Below the pieces are notes generated by a model. The model saw only the letters and a list, made by a program, of their open reading frames with translations. It was not told the DNA's origin and did no database searches. Source: Prunella strophiata (lineage: Eukaryota > Chordata > Aves > Passeriformes > Prunellidae). Taken from it: a DNA stretch of 64,000 nucleotides. Below, piece after piece: positions 49,001 through 61,696 of the stretch. The first letter of the stretch is position 1; every line of letters begins with the position of its first letter. Location: assembly GCA_036583965.1 (NCBI GenBank), contig JAZBQD010000034.1, positions 6,903,476 to 6,967,475 on the forward strand, given 5' to 3'. The position numbers were made by a program, and so were the translations under genes.

Positions 49001-51900
49001 CTCTAGGTATGTTGAAAATCACAGCAGCTGTGTTTGGAGTCAGCACTATCCAGCATTATGAGAGGGGTAAAGATATATGTAATCAAAGGAGAGATTTAAT
49101 TATCAGTGATACTGAAAGAGTAGTTTCCTGAGAAGAGCAAAAACAAATAGGAAATTGAGAAACCAGCTGAATTCTGCTCTGAAAAGCAGCAAGAATGAGG
49201 GGAAAATTAGGAGATGATGAGAAGCTAAGTGATGGCGAGAAATTTAGGAAATAGAGTCACAGATAGTGAAAACCAGGAATTTTTGAGATGGGATTCTAGA
49301 GTGAGAGTAGTTAAATCAGAGATAGATGCACTGACTCTGTTGCCATTGCCCAGTAATGCTCCCAAGTTCTCTTTCTGGGTATGGGTTTCTGCAGGAATTA
49401 AACTTTAATTAAAGTATATTTATTCCTTTGTTTAGTGAATGGGATAAAATTGCAAGAAGGGAAGACAAAGGCTTTGGGAACTGGCTGCCACCAGTTTTAT
49501 ACACAAGGTACCAAATTAGGTTTCACAGGCAATCTTAATTTTTGCATTGGTTAACTTTCTGTCCAATAACCTACTCATTAAGACATTCCTTTGCTTTTGC
49601 ATATGTATGTATGAATATTTTTTGGAACAATGGTTTATAAAAAGCTTCAAATAAAACTGCCTATGTTATTGTCCACCTTATGCATGCAGTGTCCTTCCAT
49701 GTCAGCATATTTTGCTGCTCTTTGAGAATTCTTATGAGGGATTTTCTTTGTAAGCAGTTTGGGGTGCTGGCATGTGTCCATCTGCATGGACAAATCAGGC
49801 TTCCACATTATCTGAACTCTGAGAAAGTCTTTTCAAAGTTTTAATGAGATGTCACCATAGCAGTGCCCTTCAGTCCTCAGTTGCTGAAATTCTGGAATCC
49901 AAAGGCCTTTGTTGATAATGAGAGATGAATAATCACGGAGTTCAGAATTCTCAACCACCCAGTGTCAGATGCAGGAGAGGCTTTCAAAATTCTGGAGAAA
50001 TGAAGCAGAAAGTTGAGGTGCTTTTAAAAAGCCATGCCTGACAAGACAGTAGTAATGCCTCATACCTGATGTGCTCATTAGAAAATGTTTGCTTTTGTGA
50101 AGTAACACATTTTCAAAATTAAACGCTGAGAGAGGATAGAATGAAATAAATGTGGAGTTCATTTCCTATTGTTTGCTTGGAAACTGAAGCAAGAACTTTA
50201 CAATACTTTCATGATATAATTCCTTCTAAAATAATAATAGATATTTCCACTCCAACTCCTATAAATACCTGTTGCTCTCTACAGCTGTGAATATGTATTT
50301 GTCTCTCTCTGCTGCTTTCTGTCTTCTTGTCAAGCACTGCAGAGAGGTAGGACTCAGAGATCACCCCAACCTCAGTCAGCACTGAACCAACCCACAAAGA
50401 ATAGACAAGAAGTGACTCATGATATTTTTTCCATGTATGGCATGAGTAGACAAGCAGCCCCTAGAAATGGAACTGAAATTCTTATGCCTTATATGACAGC
50501 TGGTTTATATTCCCTGTGATAAGAAGTGGGGTACTGGCAACAGGATGCAGTTGTGAGTGGGCTGAGCCAGAAGAATGGGGTGGCTGGAGAGTGGTGAAGC
50601 TTTTCCCATGTTCTCTGCAGAAATCCAGGGTTTGGAGCAGTGTTTACCCCAGGTACAAGAAAAGGATTAGGTGGCAGCAGCATGATTAATAAACAGTGTT
50701 AAACAACAGCTGCAAACACTTGTGCTGCAGGGACCTGTTAAGTGACAAAGGAGGAAAACAACTGCTAAGAGGAGACACTGAGCAGGTCAGAGAAGCCCTG
50801 TGCAGAAGGGGCTCAGTGAACCTCCTAAGCCTGACCAGAGCATGGAGTGCTTATGAGTAATAACCACATGTGGGTGTCCTTTGGCTGGGTCTGCAGGTTT
50901 GTTCTTTCTAAATTTAATTTAGGAACCCTTGCATAAACTGATAGATTTGAAATAAACATTTTTCAGTACAAAGCCTGCTGGTTTTATTTAAATTGTATTA
51001 AAATCTGAAGCTTGTAAAAAATGGTGCTGAGCTATTCCATGGTATGTGCAGAGGTTTGGGATGTTCCTGTCAGTTGTGCCATTTGATCTCCTGCCTGCTG
51101 CAGGAGAACACCAAATGCACCATCTGAGGATGGATGTGTTCAAACTACCCTTGTCTCCTGGTGTTTTGAAAACCTTCAGGTACTCAAAGTAATTTTGCAA
51201 AGCACAATGCAAACAGACATCCCAAACCCCTATTTTAATCTCTCTGCTTCACAGAGCTACAGACGCTGTGTTGAGGTATTGTTAATACCTACGTCTGTGA
51301 ATGCTCCAGTTCATTAGAGATGGAAGGAAAAAAGCAATTATTAAGTTGGCCAGCCCAACCCTAGTGAAGGTACAGGATTTTCCAGTTCAGTGTATTCCCT
51401 CATTCCTCACCACAGCAGTATTCTTTTTTTTTTTTTTTCATGTTCCAGACAATGTGGCTTTGTATTTTTTTTTTTTTTTAAATACTAAGGCAAAAAACAT
51501 TGCTACAGAAAAAATTATGACACAAAAGGAGTATTTAAGAACCTGTTCTAGGGCTTGGCCATGCAACCCTGACAGGATGAGTAAATATTGGTGAGACTTT
51601 CCATGCAAGGTCTGTGAGCTGCAAAGTATGAAACTATACTGTGCTGGGCTGGGAGGGAGCAGCCCCTGGGTCGGGTCTCCAGCTCAAAAATGACAGTGCA
51701 ATAATACAGCAAATCTGGTCCTTTTCTGGCTGAACTCACAACGAAGGTGACTGGAAGCTCTGCAGTACAACAGTGGGAAAAAACAGTCAGCCTTAGGATT
51801 TGAAAGTAATATAGCACTTTGTGTTCCACAAGGACAGTAAGGAGGATTATTAAAATAGCAGGGCTGCCTTTTAAACATCTGCTCGGGCACTACCTGAAAT
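46083..51900. other. intergenic interval between CR1 and RNF145 promoter
   Basis: About 5.8 kb separate the two divergent genes. I see no exon, RNA gene or clear mobile element. Composition is AT-rich, with short ATTA/TTAATT runs (for example about 46648-46672) and two T runs at about 51424-51439 and 51466-51480. Confidence 0.5.
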
Positions 51901-52252
51901 TTTGCTGACCGACTTTTCTGAGTCATCTCCCAGACTCGCAGCTGCCCTGGCGAGTCCGCACGTCCCGAGAGGACCCAAACCCCTGCGCTCCCGTCGGAAT
52001 TTAAACCCCAACCGCGGCCTCTCCAGGGGTGTGGCCGGGCGAAAGGGCTCCCGGCGTTACGGACAGAACCCACTTCCCGGCGAGGAGCGCTCTTCAGCCC
52101 AAATCCCGTCTCTTTTCCCCCAAAACGCCGCTCCGCTCCCTCCGCCCCCGCCCCGAACCTGCCCGGGGGGGGGGGGAGCGGAGGAGCCGCTCCGCGGGCG
52201 GGGCGTGCGCATGCGCGGAGAGGGGCGGCGCGCGCGCGCAGGCAGCGGGGCC

Positions 52253-52297
52253 ATGGCCGCCCGTCCGCGGGGCCGCGGGGTGTCGGCGGCGCCCTGA
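52253..52297 (+). other. upstream ORF 1 (14 codons) in RNF145 leader
   Basis: ATG in a strong context (GGCCATGG) opens a 14-residue frame ending in TGA before the donor at 52464. If transcription starts upstream of it, it would be an upstream ORF. It is not in frame with the RNF145 start. Confidence 0.4.
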
Positions 52298-52314
52298 GGC
52301 GGCGCGGCGCGGCC

Positions 52315-52374
52315 ATGGTGCCTCGAGGAGCCGCTCTGCCGCCGGGCACCGAACCGCCGCCGCCGTCGGCGTGA
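52315..52374 (+). other. upstream ORF 2 (19 codons) in RNF145 leader
   Basis: A second GGCCATGG start opens a 19-residue Pro-rich frame that ends in TGA within the same proposed first exon. Together with the preceding one it would be expected to reduce initiation at the main start. Confidence 0.4.
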
Positions 52375-52492
52375 GAAGCGCGGAGCCACCGCCGCGCCAC
52401 CGGGGAGCGGGAGCGAGAGGAGGAGGAGGAGGAGGAGGCGGCGGCGGCGACCCCGCGGGTTCAGGTGATTCCCGCACGCGCCGCCTCAGGCA

Positions 52493-52506
52493 CGCGCGCG
52501 CGCGCG
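52493..52506 (+). repeat. (CG)n run
   Basis: Alternating CGCGCGCGCGCG within the RNF145 CpG island. Such alternating purine-pyrimidine runs can adopt Z-DNA. Confidence 0.8.
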
Positions 52507-55500
52507 CCCGCCCGCCACTCCCGCGCCCCTCCGCGCCCCCGCCGCTCCCGCGCGTGTCCGCGCCGGTGCCGGGGCTCCCCGGCCTTCGCTGCGCGCAGCC
52601 CCCTCCCGCTCCTCCCCGCCCTCCGCCCCCTTCCCCTCCCCGCTCCCCTCCTCCGCCGGCGCCGGGAGCCGCCGGGGTTACTGGAGTTCAGCGGGGCCGG
52701 GCAGGATGCGCGGGGCTGCCCGCGGCGCCGGCGGTGAGCGCGGGAGTTGCGCCGGGCAGGGGAAGAAGTGCCCTGCTGGGGAGTGGGGTGGCGGGGGTCG
52801 CGGTTCGCACGGCCGGCGCCTGCCCGTGCCGGCCCCGGGCATGAGCTGCGGGATGCTGCGGCTCTGACACAGCTTGGCCGGAGGGCTGTGGTGCTGCCTG
52901 CCCTGCCCGGCTCCGGCTGTGCCCTCGCTGGGGTCGGGCTGTGCCCGCAGCCGGCTGAGCATCCCCCGGCCCGGTGCCGTCCACGGCTGAGACACGGAGC
53001 AGAGCCCGGCACCTCTCCTGGAGACGGGCCCTGGAGCATATGGTCATGCTTATGTAAGGAGCAGCCTGCCCGTGGCGTGGAGAACAGGGCTCTTTCCATC
53101 TTTCCTACTTATGTCAGTCGGTTTTATGAGACCTTCTGTAGCCTTATAAAATAAGGTTTGTGATGAGAATTTTCATTTTTCTTCTGTGCTCGGGAGTAGT
53201 TCTGTGTACCAAGTATACTTGTGACAGATGGAGCTCTTAGAGGGATTCTTAGCTTCTGGTTGTGCTGCCTTTTTGGGGGTGTGTGTGTGGGACCTGGTGC
53301 ATAAATAATGGGATTGGGGGAATAAAGTGAAAGAAATGAGAAATTTTTTTGTGTGCGTGTAATGCCCCAACTATCAGCAAATGAAGGAGAATGTTAGAAG
53401 CTATGGGCAAAATATACCAAAGAAAAGTGAGATTGGTGTAGCATGTTTGACTCATAAATTTTAGCCATTTGTGATCTCATTCAGAATACTCTTCTTTTGA
53501 AATCTGTAGGTGTTGCGGTATTCATTTCTTACGCAGTTTTTAGTAGAGGAGTTTCTGTTAACTTGTGTTTCAGACTTGGATACTTTCACATATATTTCAG
53601 TTAGGGTTTGTCTGTGTTTGTAATGTGTCCTTAGAGGTAGAACTTGGGAGGAGAAGAAGGAAATAATACTTAATTACTTTTTAATCATTCTTATAGGGTT
53701 AATGAGGATAGATTTAAATATGGAAAAAACCACTTTGGGTTAGGTGGGCGCTCTAAGCTATTGCACCCCGTGACTTTGGCTTATCTGTAACCTTGGCTTT
53801 TTTTTGCTGGTTATCTTAGATAGGAGGGGGGCTGTGCATGAGAAACTGTGTCTTTTTTGTTTCTAGTTAGCTTTAATAACTGGTAATCAGCTCTGTTTTT
53901 TGAGTCATAATATCACTAAAGTATTTAATTAATTCCTGAACTTATTAGCATTAGGAAATGGTTGTCTTTGCGACCACCATAAGATAGAAGGTTCATCAGA
54001 AATCTTACAGAGCAATGTAAAACTGCTGCTCATCCAAAACAAGGATTCACTTTGTTTATGTCAGCCTTGAGGAGCTACTGATGTTAGAGCCACTTGATTC
54101 TGACAGAGACATGAACTGAGCAAGTTCGTTGGAAGAAATACTGGGGAATTCCTTCCTTTGGGAGAGGATGGGCAGAGATCAGTATCTCAGTCCAGTTCAG
54201 CAGCTGGAGCCCTTGGTGCAGAGGCAGAGAGGAGCATCATGCCCGTGAGCTCTGAACGATGGGTGTGTCCTGGAGAACTCTGGGAGCCTGCTTGGTGTTT
54301 GGTGTTGCACTCATACAAACCTTCTCCGAGCTGTTTGCTAAACTTGGGTTGGTTTCCTCCTCTTCAAACAGTGCAGATGGCTCCTCTTCCCCTCCTCTGG
54401 AACCCATGTGGTGATTTACTCTTCTGAATCCATTTTTAGCTCCAAATACACCTGGCAGTGTTTGATGTGGTTAGAGTGGACAGTTCACCATCTTTTGCTT
54501 TTTAAGTGTATATTCAAGTCCAGTCCTTCATTGTGATTCAGGCATCTGTACCTGTTTCCCTGCCCTTCCAGCATCTCTCATTTCAGAGGCCCTGCTGCTC
54601 TGTAATTAGTAGCATACTTGGGAGGAGCACTCAGAAGTGGGTACTTCACTTGAGGAGCTTTTCTGGAAGAATTCTTTGCTTGCGTATCTCGAGTTTGAGC
54701 ATGTTGTAAAGGGAACTTTTCTGGGTATTTCCACTGTCGTTTGATATTTCTGTCGGGCGAGTCTGGTGCTGCAGGAAGCTGAGCTGCCTATTTCACAGGC
54801 CTCGAAGCTTTATTTACATGATTCCGAAAACAGATAAGGCAGCAGTGGTGATGGAAACTTTATCAGTGCTGACCTAGAGAAATCTTGAAAGTCTTATTTT
54901 CTATTTTAACTTCTTACCAGTCTGGTAACTAGTTATCACCATTGCAGGTTCTAAACATAGGCTGTGTCTGAAATGGCTAAAAACTGTCTGAGCAACTGTG
55001 GAGGATGAAATATATTTCATCCTGTCTTGTGGCTTCATCCTGGTAACACCACTTGGGTTGCAGGGGTTTTTGTGAGCTTTGCCTGTGTCTGGTGTTCCTG
55101 GGATCCAGCTCTCTGGGGTGGGATGTCACTGCATCATCTCGGGCTCTCATTAATGCTCGATGTGCAGCTCCTCTGGGTATTCTCTCCTCTGCAGAGGCGC
55201 TTTGGGATTGCTGCCCAGATTTTCTCAGAATGTGCTGATACAAATGTGGTTAGGCAGGCTTGTAGGTGTGGGCTTGCAAACACAGGCTGTGATGGCAAAA
55301 AAAGTGCTGAATAACTGGTTAATAAACCAAACCTTGAACTGGTGGAGAAACCGGGGAGCCAGAAAGGACCTTGGAGCAGTTTGGTTTGTTGAGTCAACCT
55401 AGATTTTCTTCTGAAGATTTTAATTAAAGATATTATTAATTATATTTTAATTTTAATGAATTAGCTTGCTGTCTTTCAGGAGCCCAGTTTTTGTGATCTC

Positions 55501-56227
55501 AAAACCAAGCAGCCCCTCTTAGTGTGACTGGGTTTGAACTGATCGTATGCAGGCAGAGCGTGGATCCCATAGGAGTGCACAGAAGGAAGGATTTTGCTGC
55601 ATACCTGGTGGATTTGTTAACCTTTGTTAACACATGTCAGTCCCTGAGTTCAGTTCCTTTGTCTTACCTGCTCATTATGAAAAATAAAAGCCACAGGATG
55701 TATTACTGGCTACCTATAAATAATACAATGCACTTGCTATATAATTGAGAGTGGGCTGAAGCTGTTAATAGTATATAAATGTACTTGAGAAATAAATCTT
55801 TAAGGAAAACTTTATCTTCACAGCTCTGTGATACGCATCTTCATTTCCTGGATTGGTTTTCTTTCCCCTCATATCAAATTTGCTAGAATTAATGAAAGTT
55901 GGAAATGCAGATTATTTTTTTATTCTCTGCAGTTAACCTTCCTGTAGTTGCTTTTGTCCATTTTTAATATGCCTTTAATGTGAATTCATGTTCACTGAAG
56001 TCCCTGTGAACAGTGAAGAGTTTGACCTAATTTATTTTTCAGTAACATTTGCTTTTGCAAAGCACGTGCTGTATTTGTTTGGAATGGTTAACCTTAGGCC
56101 ACAGTTAACAACTGAATGAGTCTTGGATGAGTAAGAATGTAGAAATTACTGTGTTTTCTAGGTAGAAATACCAGTTCTTCAGGCACACCACTGCAGCAGC
56201 TGTAGAGTGATCCATATTGTTAGACCA

Positions 56228-56293
56228 GATGGGAAAAAAAGGGAAAAAAATAAGGAGAAAAAAAAATAAAATAAGGAGAAAAAAAAAAAAAGT
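56228..56293 (+). repeat. A-rich purine repeat
   Basis: Imperfect repeats of GGGAAAAAAA and ATAAGGAGAAAAAAAA, all purine apart from a few T residues. It could be the tail of an old retroelement, but no body is recognisable beside it. Confidence 0.8.
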
Positions 56294-58007
56294 TGTTTGT
56301 TCTTGTTAACTGCTTACACAGCAAGATCGAGCTGTCTGTTTGCTGACTGACTCTCTGAACCTTTAAATGGAGGGCTGAATACTCTGTGGTCATTATTTGA
56401 AATTCCTGAACGACTCTGGGAGTGAGTGGTACTGGAGCAGTGACCGGGTGCCAGTGCCGGTGCTGCTGTGCACGTCTGCAGCGTTCCAGGGCTTTGTTCC
56501 TGCTCCTGGTATCGCTGGATCTGTCCTTCTCAGCAGAAATCTTTGATTGCTGTCCTTGTTAGCCAGTTTGAATTGTATGGGAGCAAGGCAGTCTTTTCCT
56601 TGGCACTGTCTGCGAGGGAGAGAGCCCTTTTGATGGATTGGTGACTCACGTACTCTGAGTTCCAGGTTTGTTTTTGTTTTTCTGCAGAATCACACAGGGA
56701 GATTCTTTTCTAAGTGCATATTTGATAAACCTTTTCGTCCTGTTCCTTCCCTTTGCTTCCCTTTGTTCTCTCCCTCCCAAACTGATGATAGAAGGATCTG
56801 AGTCTTTGAAGAATGGGATTCTTCTGTAATTCAAATGCTTTTTGCTCATCAGACCAGGACAGGTGTAAAGAAGGGAGTGAGTGGGTATAACCCAGCTGAT
56901 GGGTCTAATTTTAGTTGTTGGACTGTGGCACTGAACTTTTCTACAGCTACAGATTGGAGTTGTATATTTTGTATTTTGTTTGGGTTTATTTCAAAAATAT
57001 TTCCTTTTCAAAGTCTGTCTAGCCAAGTTTACCTCAAAGGAAAACAAAAGGTTTTCCTGGTGATATTTTTAGTTTCAGAATCTATTACTGAAAAATAACC
57101 TAACGTGGAAACTAAACTACAGACCAGAGTCTGCTTGTTAACAGATGTATCCAGAGTAACTAGAGTTTCATAGATGTGAGAAACAGAAGTTGAAAATCTC
57201 TCTTTTGGATTTTAGTCAATCTTGCCAAGAATTTTAGGTTGTGATGCTGTAGCAGAATGAGCATCTTGTTCACAGATGTGAGGCTGAATGTTGCAGGATC
57301 AAGTCTGGTTTTGGGGTTCTGATCTTGAGTGGAATTACTTTCTGTGGTGATTTTTGGTGGCAATAGTCTTGGAATAATTTACATTTGCAGGTATTCCAGT
57401 TTATTTCTGTAACTATTAAGTAACTTTATGATTAATGCTTTCCTAAATGTACAAACTTTCCTCTGTTAATGTTTGGATAAATGGGTGCAGATTTTTGCTG
57501 TCCCTTGTGCTGCTTTACCAGGGCATATTTTCTGCTTGTGATGTGATGGATTTATATTTATGTTGGTGCAGAAGCAACAGTTACACTGGTTTAAGTGGCA
57601 GAATTCACAGCTTCAGCTGAAATGGCAAAATTTTGTTGTGATAAAACTTCAGAAAAAAAATTCTGTGAAAGGGAAAATGTGTGTTATCTTTGAGAGGGTA
57701 TGTGCTGTGTGATCACACTCAAGATGGTCTGTTCTGCTGATGGAATGAGCTGGGACAAACTTGAAGGAGTTTTTTTCCTTTTTTTCTTTAAATTAGTTTT
57801 TGCCAACTCTACTGTTTTCTTTAAGGCTAACCAGGAATATGCTGTTGACAAAATGGGTGTTCCAGGGGAGGGAGGGATTTTTGAAATATAATTGTTAGAA
57901 AACAAAAATGAATAATCCATTTTCCATGAACAATTAGTTATAATGGGAATTTTTTAAAAGGTTGTTTTGGCCAAATAGCACAGCTTAAGATCTGAAATCT
58001 GCAGTTC

Positions 58008-58576
58008 TTGGTCTTGGCTTTTGCTGGAATTTTAGTAGCTGGTGCAGTGCTGTTTTGGGTTTAATACAAGAATAATGTTGATGGCACACCAATGGTTTAG
58101 CTGGTGCCAAGCAGTGCTTGCCCTAAATCAAGGATTTTCAGTTTCCTGTGCTCTGGCAGTGAGCAGGTGCACAAGGAGCTGGGGGAACTGGGCAAAGGGA
58201 TATTGCAGAGCACAGAACCTCATGCCCAGAGTATAAACAGGGGGGAACTGGCTGGGAGACACTGATTGCTGCTCAGGCACTGGATGGGCATTGGTCAGTG
58301 GGTGGTGAGCAGCTGGATTGTGGCACTGGTTTCTCTTGGGTTTTAGTCCTTTCTTTTTCTGTCCTTTTTTGGTTATTATTGGCCATTCACCACAGTTGCT
58401 ATCATCACTATTCTATAATAATTTTTTCTATTAAAGTGTTCTTATTTCAACCCAAGGTTTTTATCTTTTTTTTTTTTTTTTTTTTTTTCCACTTCTCTTC
58501 TCCATCCCACTGGGAGGAGTGATGGTGAGCAAGTGGCTGTGTGATATTAACTCCCAGCAGGGGTTAAACCATGACA
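58008..58576 (+). mobile_element. solo LTR, ERVL-type (copy B), in RNF145 intron
   Basis: Same family as the LTR at 41931. The 5' end is altered (TGGTCTTGGC...), the TATA-like GAGTATAAACAGG lies at about 58229, and the polyadenylation-type region CTATTAAAGTGTTCTTATTTC at about 58427. A 23-T run lies at 58466-58488, and the typical 3' terminus GGGGTTAAACCATGACA at 58560-58576. It is in the same orientation as RNF145 and has no internal retroviral sequence. A core of about 300 bases is virtually identical to copy A although both flanks differ. Confidence 0.88.
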
Positions 58577-61512
58577 GTCTTCCTGAGACTGTTCCTTTTC
58601 TTTCTCTAATTTGGAACAGGGAGATGTTTGAAATCATGGGAAAAAATTTTTGAAACACAAACAAGTGGCTCCCCAGTCCATGTTTTGGCTTTGTACAACA
58701 AGTGACCTATTTTTTTTCTAACGCCTGAGCATCCAGCAACTCCTGTCATCATCATTTATCTAAAGGTTTTAGAGGTTTAATGTTGTGGTTGTTTTTTTGT
58801 TTGTTTTTACACCAATCAAAATAATGTATTGTGAGAGCTCTTTACAATATAATGAGCTTAGAGCAATGGACTTTGCTTGCCTCTATTTCGTTCTGTTAGA
58901 ACTTGGCAGCCATTACAACTGAGGCTTTATTTAACACATCCGCATTTCTAGTGGAGTTAATTTTAAAGGGTTTCTTATTAGTATTGGGTTTTTTTGTCAC
59001 TCAGGGACAGAAGGTGCTGTGGAGTTGCAGTGGCTGCTCCTCAGCACTTCCGTTGCGACATGATGTGGTTTTCAAAGTTTGTGTTGCTTTTGTTTTAGCA
59101 GCATTTGAAATTTAATTGTTCTCTTAGATATAGCAAACTAAAAAGTGCAGCATTTGGATTATCTCAAGTATGTGTACATGAGTTTGGGAAGCAGAATTTT
59201 TCAGCTTAATTTGGATGTGCTGACCCTCAAGTTAACTTTAAGTTGTCCATGTCATTCTCTTTTTGGAGTAATTAAGGAAAGTGAAAGCTCAAGTGAAAAT
59301 TGCCTTCTTTTCATACATGTTTGGTTGTTGATGACTGAAAAAGGTTTGACAGTTTTGAGAATGTAATTTGATATCAGGCACTTGTTGTCACTTTACATGG
59401 GTATTTTTTATGACAGAATGAAAACCTGTCAGTCCCTGCTCATCCCTATCCCTACATCTACTTGGAAAAGGAACCTAGTAAAAAAACAGGAGGCAGCCTA
59501 ATTTCACAGTTTTGATTAAATTTATGAACTTTACAAACCCATAGATTTTTGAAAATTCTGGGACATTTAAAGTATTTTGATATGAATTATTTAAGCTTGT
59601 AATTTTTGTATCTCTTTGTATACAACCTGTGTAACTCCCAACTTGTGTTTTTACAATACCATCCCTTTAAACTCAGTATTCTATTCACACAAAATGTTGA
59701 ATGCTCTGATTCTGTAGTAGCTGCTTGGGTGGTAGTTTTGGTTGCTCATTCTAAATATTTGTAATCTTCTGGCTGACCTTTTAATTTGTGTTGAGCAGCT
59801 CTGTGAAATGCTGGTGTTGTGTGGGGTGCCCGATGTGGTTGGAAGGCGCTTCCTGCGTGAGGGAAGGACGTGCTCCCCTTGGGGTTTGCAGGGCTGTTGC
59901 AAGAGCTCTGTAAAAAGTGCCAGCATTTACATAACTTGAAAAATCAGACTGTGGGCTAGACAATGGCAAGCAACAGCCCTGCAACCTGTGGTTTATTGAG
60001 CCACATCTCAGTTTTGATCTGTCCTGACTTCTTGAGCTGAATTAATTTTATGTCATCATGGCTTGAGAAGTGTGAGCATGTGACATGAAGAGTTTGCAGT
60101 GTCATCTAAGTCATGGCAACGCAGATAAAACCTCACACAAGGCTTGTGTGTGAGAGAGAGTTTTTGTTATTTGGGTTGGGTTTTTTCCTTAATGTATATT
60201 TGCATGGTTTCACTTCATGCTGGACTTCTGTGTTGGCTTGAGGTATAGAACTTGCACAGCTGCAAAAGCTTTTGTAACTTACACAAGGACAATATGATAA
60301 AGTCCTGTATAACTTTATTTAAAAGCATAGTTCAAGTGCAGGTTTTTCCATTTCTTGCTCAGGCTGTAGTTCTTTCCAATTGTCCCCTTAATTGGGATTG
60401 GGAGCCTTTTCTTGAGTCTGACCTTATCGGGGGGGCTGATTGTGCTGCAGGTGATTTTACTTTGAGTGGCTTCTTGTGGATAAAAACTTGCTGGATCATC
60501 CCTATCTTCAACTGCACTTCCCTAATGCAGCCTGCAGTGAATCATGTTCAAGGGATGGGCAGGTGGTGAATGGTAAAACCAGCACATTTCATTTAGAACA
60601 ACTGTCAGTCTTAGGTGACAGGATGTGAAACTGATCCTTTCGCTCTTTAAAATTATTTTATTGGTGACTTTTGAGACGCTGTTGTGAACCAGCTGTTTTT
60701 TAAAAAAAAGTGCCCTTTTTTTTTGTGTCTTACCCGATGGCAAACTCCAAATTTAAATTACCTTCTAGTATTCAGGAGTGAGGATATGGCCTTTTGTTTG
60801 TGTGATTCTTTGTGGTGAATTACATAGAAATGAGTAGAATTAGTTGCATTAGTGGTCCTAATCTTCAAAACACACAGCCCTCAAATTCTATAAATAGATA
60901 AATTCGTAGAAGTTAATGAAGGCTGTAAATGATTTTTTTAATACTTTTAGGTATTTGAAAATTATTTATTGCAATTTGCATTGAGGAAGTGAATTCCAAA
61001 ATATTTAAAGACCTGCCTTAATTGGTGATTATTTAATTTGAGAGACACAGAAATAGTGCTAAGCTCTAGATGGATGTAGTGTTTGAATTTTGTTGGTGTT
61101 TGGTTTCTGAAGCATACAGAGTATTGCATTCTAATGTAAATGTAAATGTTTATGTAGTACCTACCACACCAGGGTCTTTCGCTGAGATCTCAGATGCTAA
61201 ATGAGTGTAAATCAGAACTGCTGCACACCCTTGGAGTAGTTTCATGTCATTAACCTGCCCTCCCCCCATTTTACAGTGTCACCATGGAAAAAACTGCTAG
61301 CAAATTGACCTTTATATAGCCAAAATAGAAGCTGTCCTGTCTGGATTTGAGTTTAACTCAGTTGATTCATTCAGCCGTTTGTGGCCACACAGGAAGCCCC
61401 ATTCATAGGATCACAAAGCCTAATGGCTGTTTGTACAGTGGGATTGATCTGATTACTCTTCTCTCTCTTGTGCTATTTACAGTCTGCTGCCAATTCACAG
61501 AAAGGGAAGAGA

Positions 61513-61696
61513 ATGGCTGCAAAGGAGAAGTTGGAGGCAGTATTAAACGTGGCCCTAAGGGTCCCCAGCATCATGCTGTTGGATGTCTTGTACAGATGGG
61601 ATGTCAGCTCATTCTTCCAGCAGATCCAAAGAAGTAGCCTGCACAACAACCCTCTCTTCCAGTACAAGTACTTGGCCCTTAATATGCATTATGTGG
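61513..61696 (+). CDS. RNF145: RNF145 first coding exon (gene continues past window)
   Basis: RNF145 is a multi-pass ER membrane E3 ubiquitin ligase of the TRC8/RNF139 type, linked to sterol control of HMG-CoA reductase (known for the family). The exon starts after the acceptor at 61481-61482 (TTTACAG). It has 30 bases of leader, then the ATG at 61513, and encodes 61 residues plus one base before the donor GTAAGT at 61697. The protein starts MAAKEKLEAVLNVALRVPSI and ends KYLALNMHYV, matching the RNF145 N-terminus that I know almost residue for residue. The leader is open in frame upstream (SAANSQKGKR), so an upstream in-frame start in another first exon is possible. Transmembrane core and RING finger are not in the window. 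Confidence 0.94.

Larger units (their letters stand above)
51900..52740 (+). promoter_or_regulatory. RNF145: RNF145 CpG-island promoter with alternative first exons
   Basis: A strong CpG island with an Sp1-like GGGCGGGGC at about 52197-52205 directly abutting a palindromic NRF1-type TGCGCATGCGC at 52206-52216. A G13 run lies near 52165 and a GAGGAG/GGCGGC repeat at about 52418-52449. Two good splice donors suggest alternative non-coding first exons ending at 52464 (TTCAG|GTGATT) and 52733 (GGCG|GTGAGC). Assignment to RNF145 rests on position and orientation. Confidence 0.65.
52741..61482 (+). other. RNF145: RNF145 first intron (inferred)
   Basis: About 9 kb between the CpG island and the first coding exon. 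It contains a sense-oriented LTR at about 58008-58576, an A/G-rich low-complexity stretch at about 56228-56293, and otherwise AT-rich unique DNA. No coding exon was recognised here, but additional non-coding leader exons cannot be excluded. Confidence 0.55.

Noticed and set aside
51684..53154. Long frames (238, 271 and 212 codons) around the RNF145 promoter
   Set aside because: These are low-complexity Pro/Arg/Ala translations of a CpG island open on both strands. The region makes better sense as a promoter with non-coding first exons.
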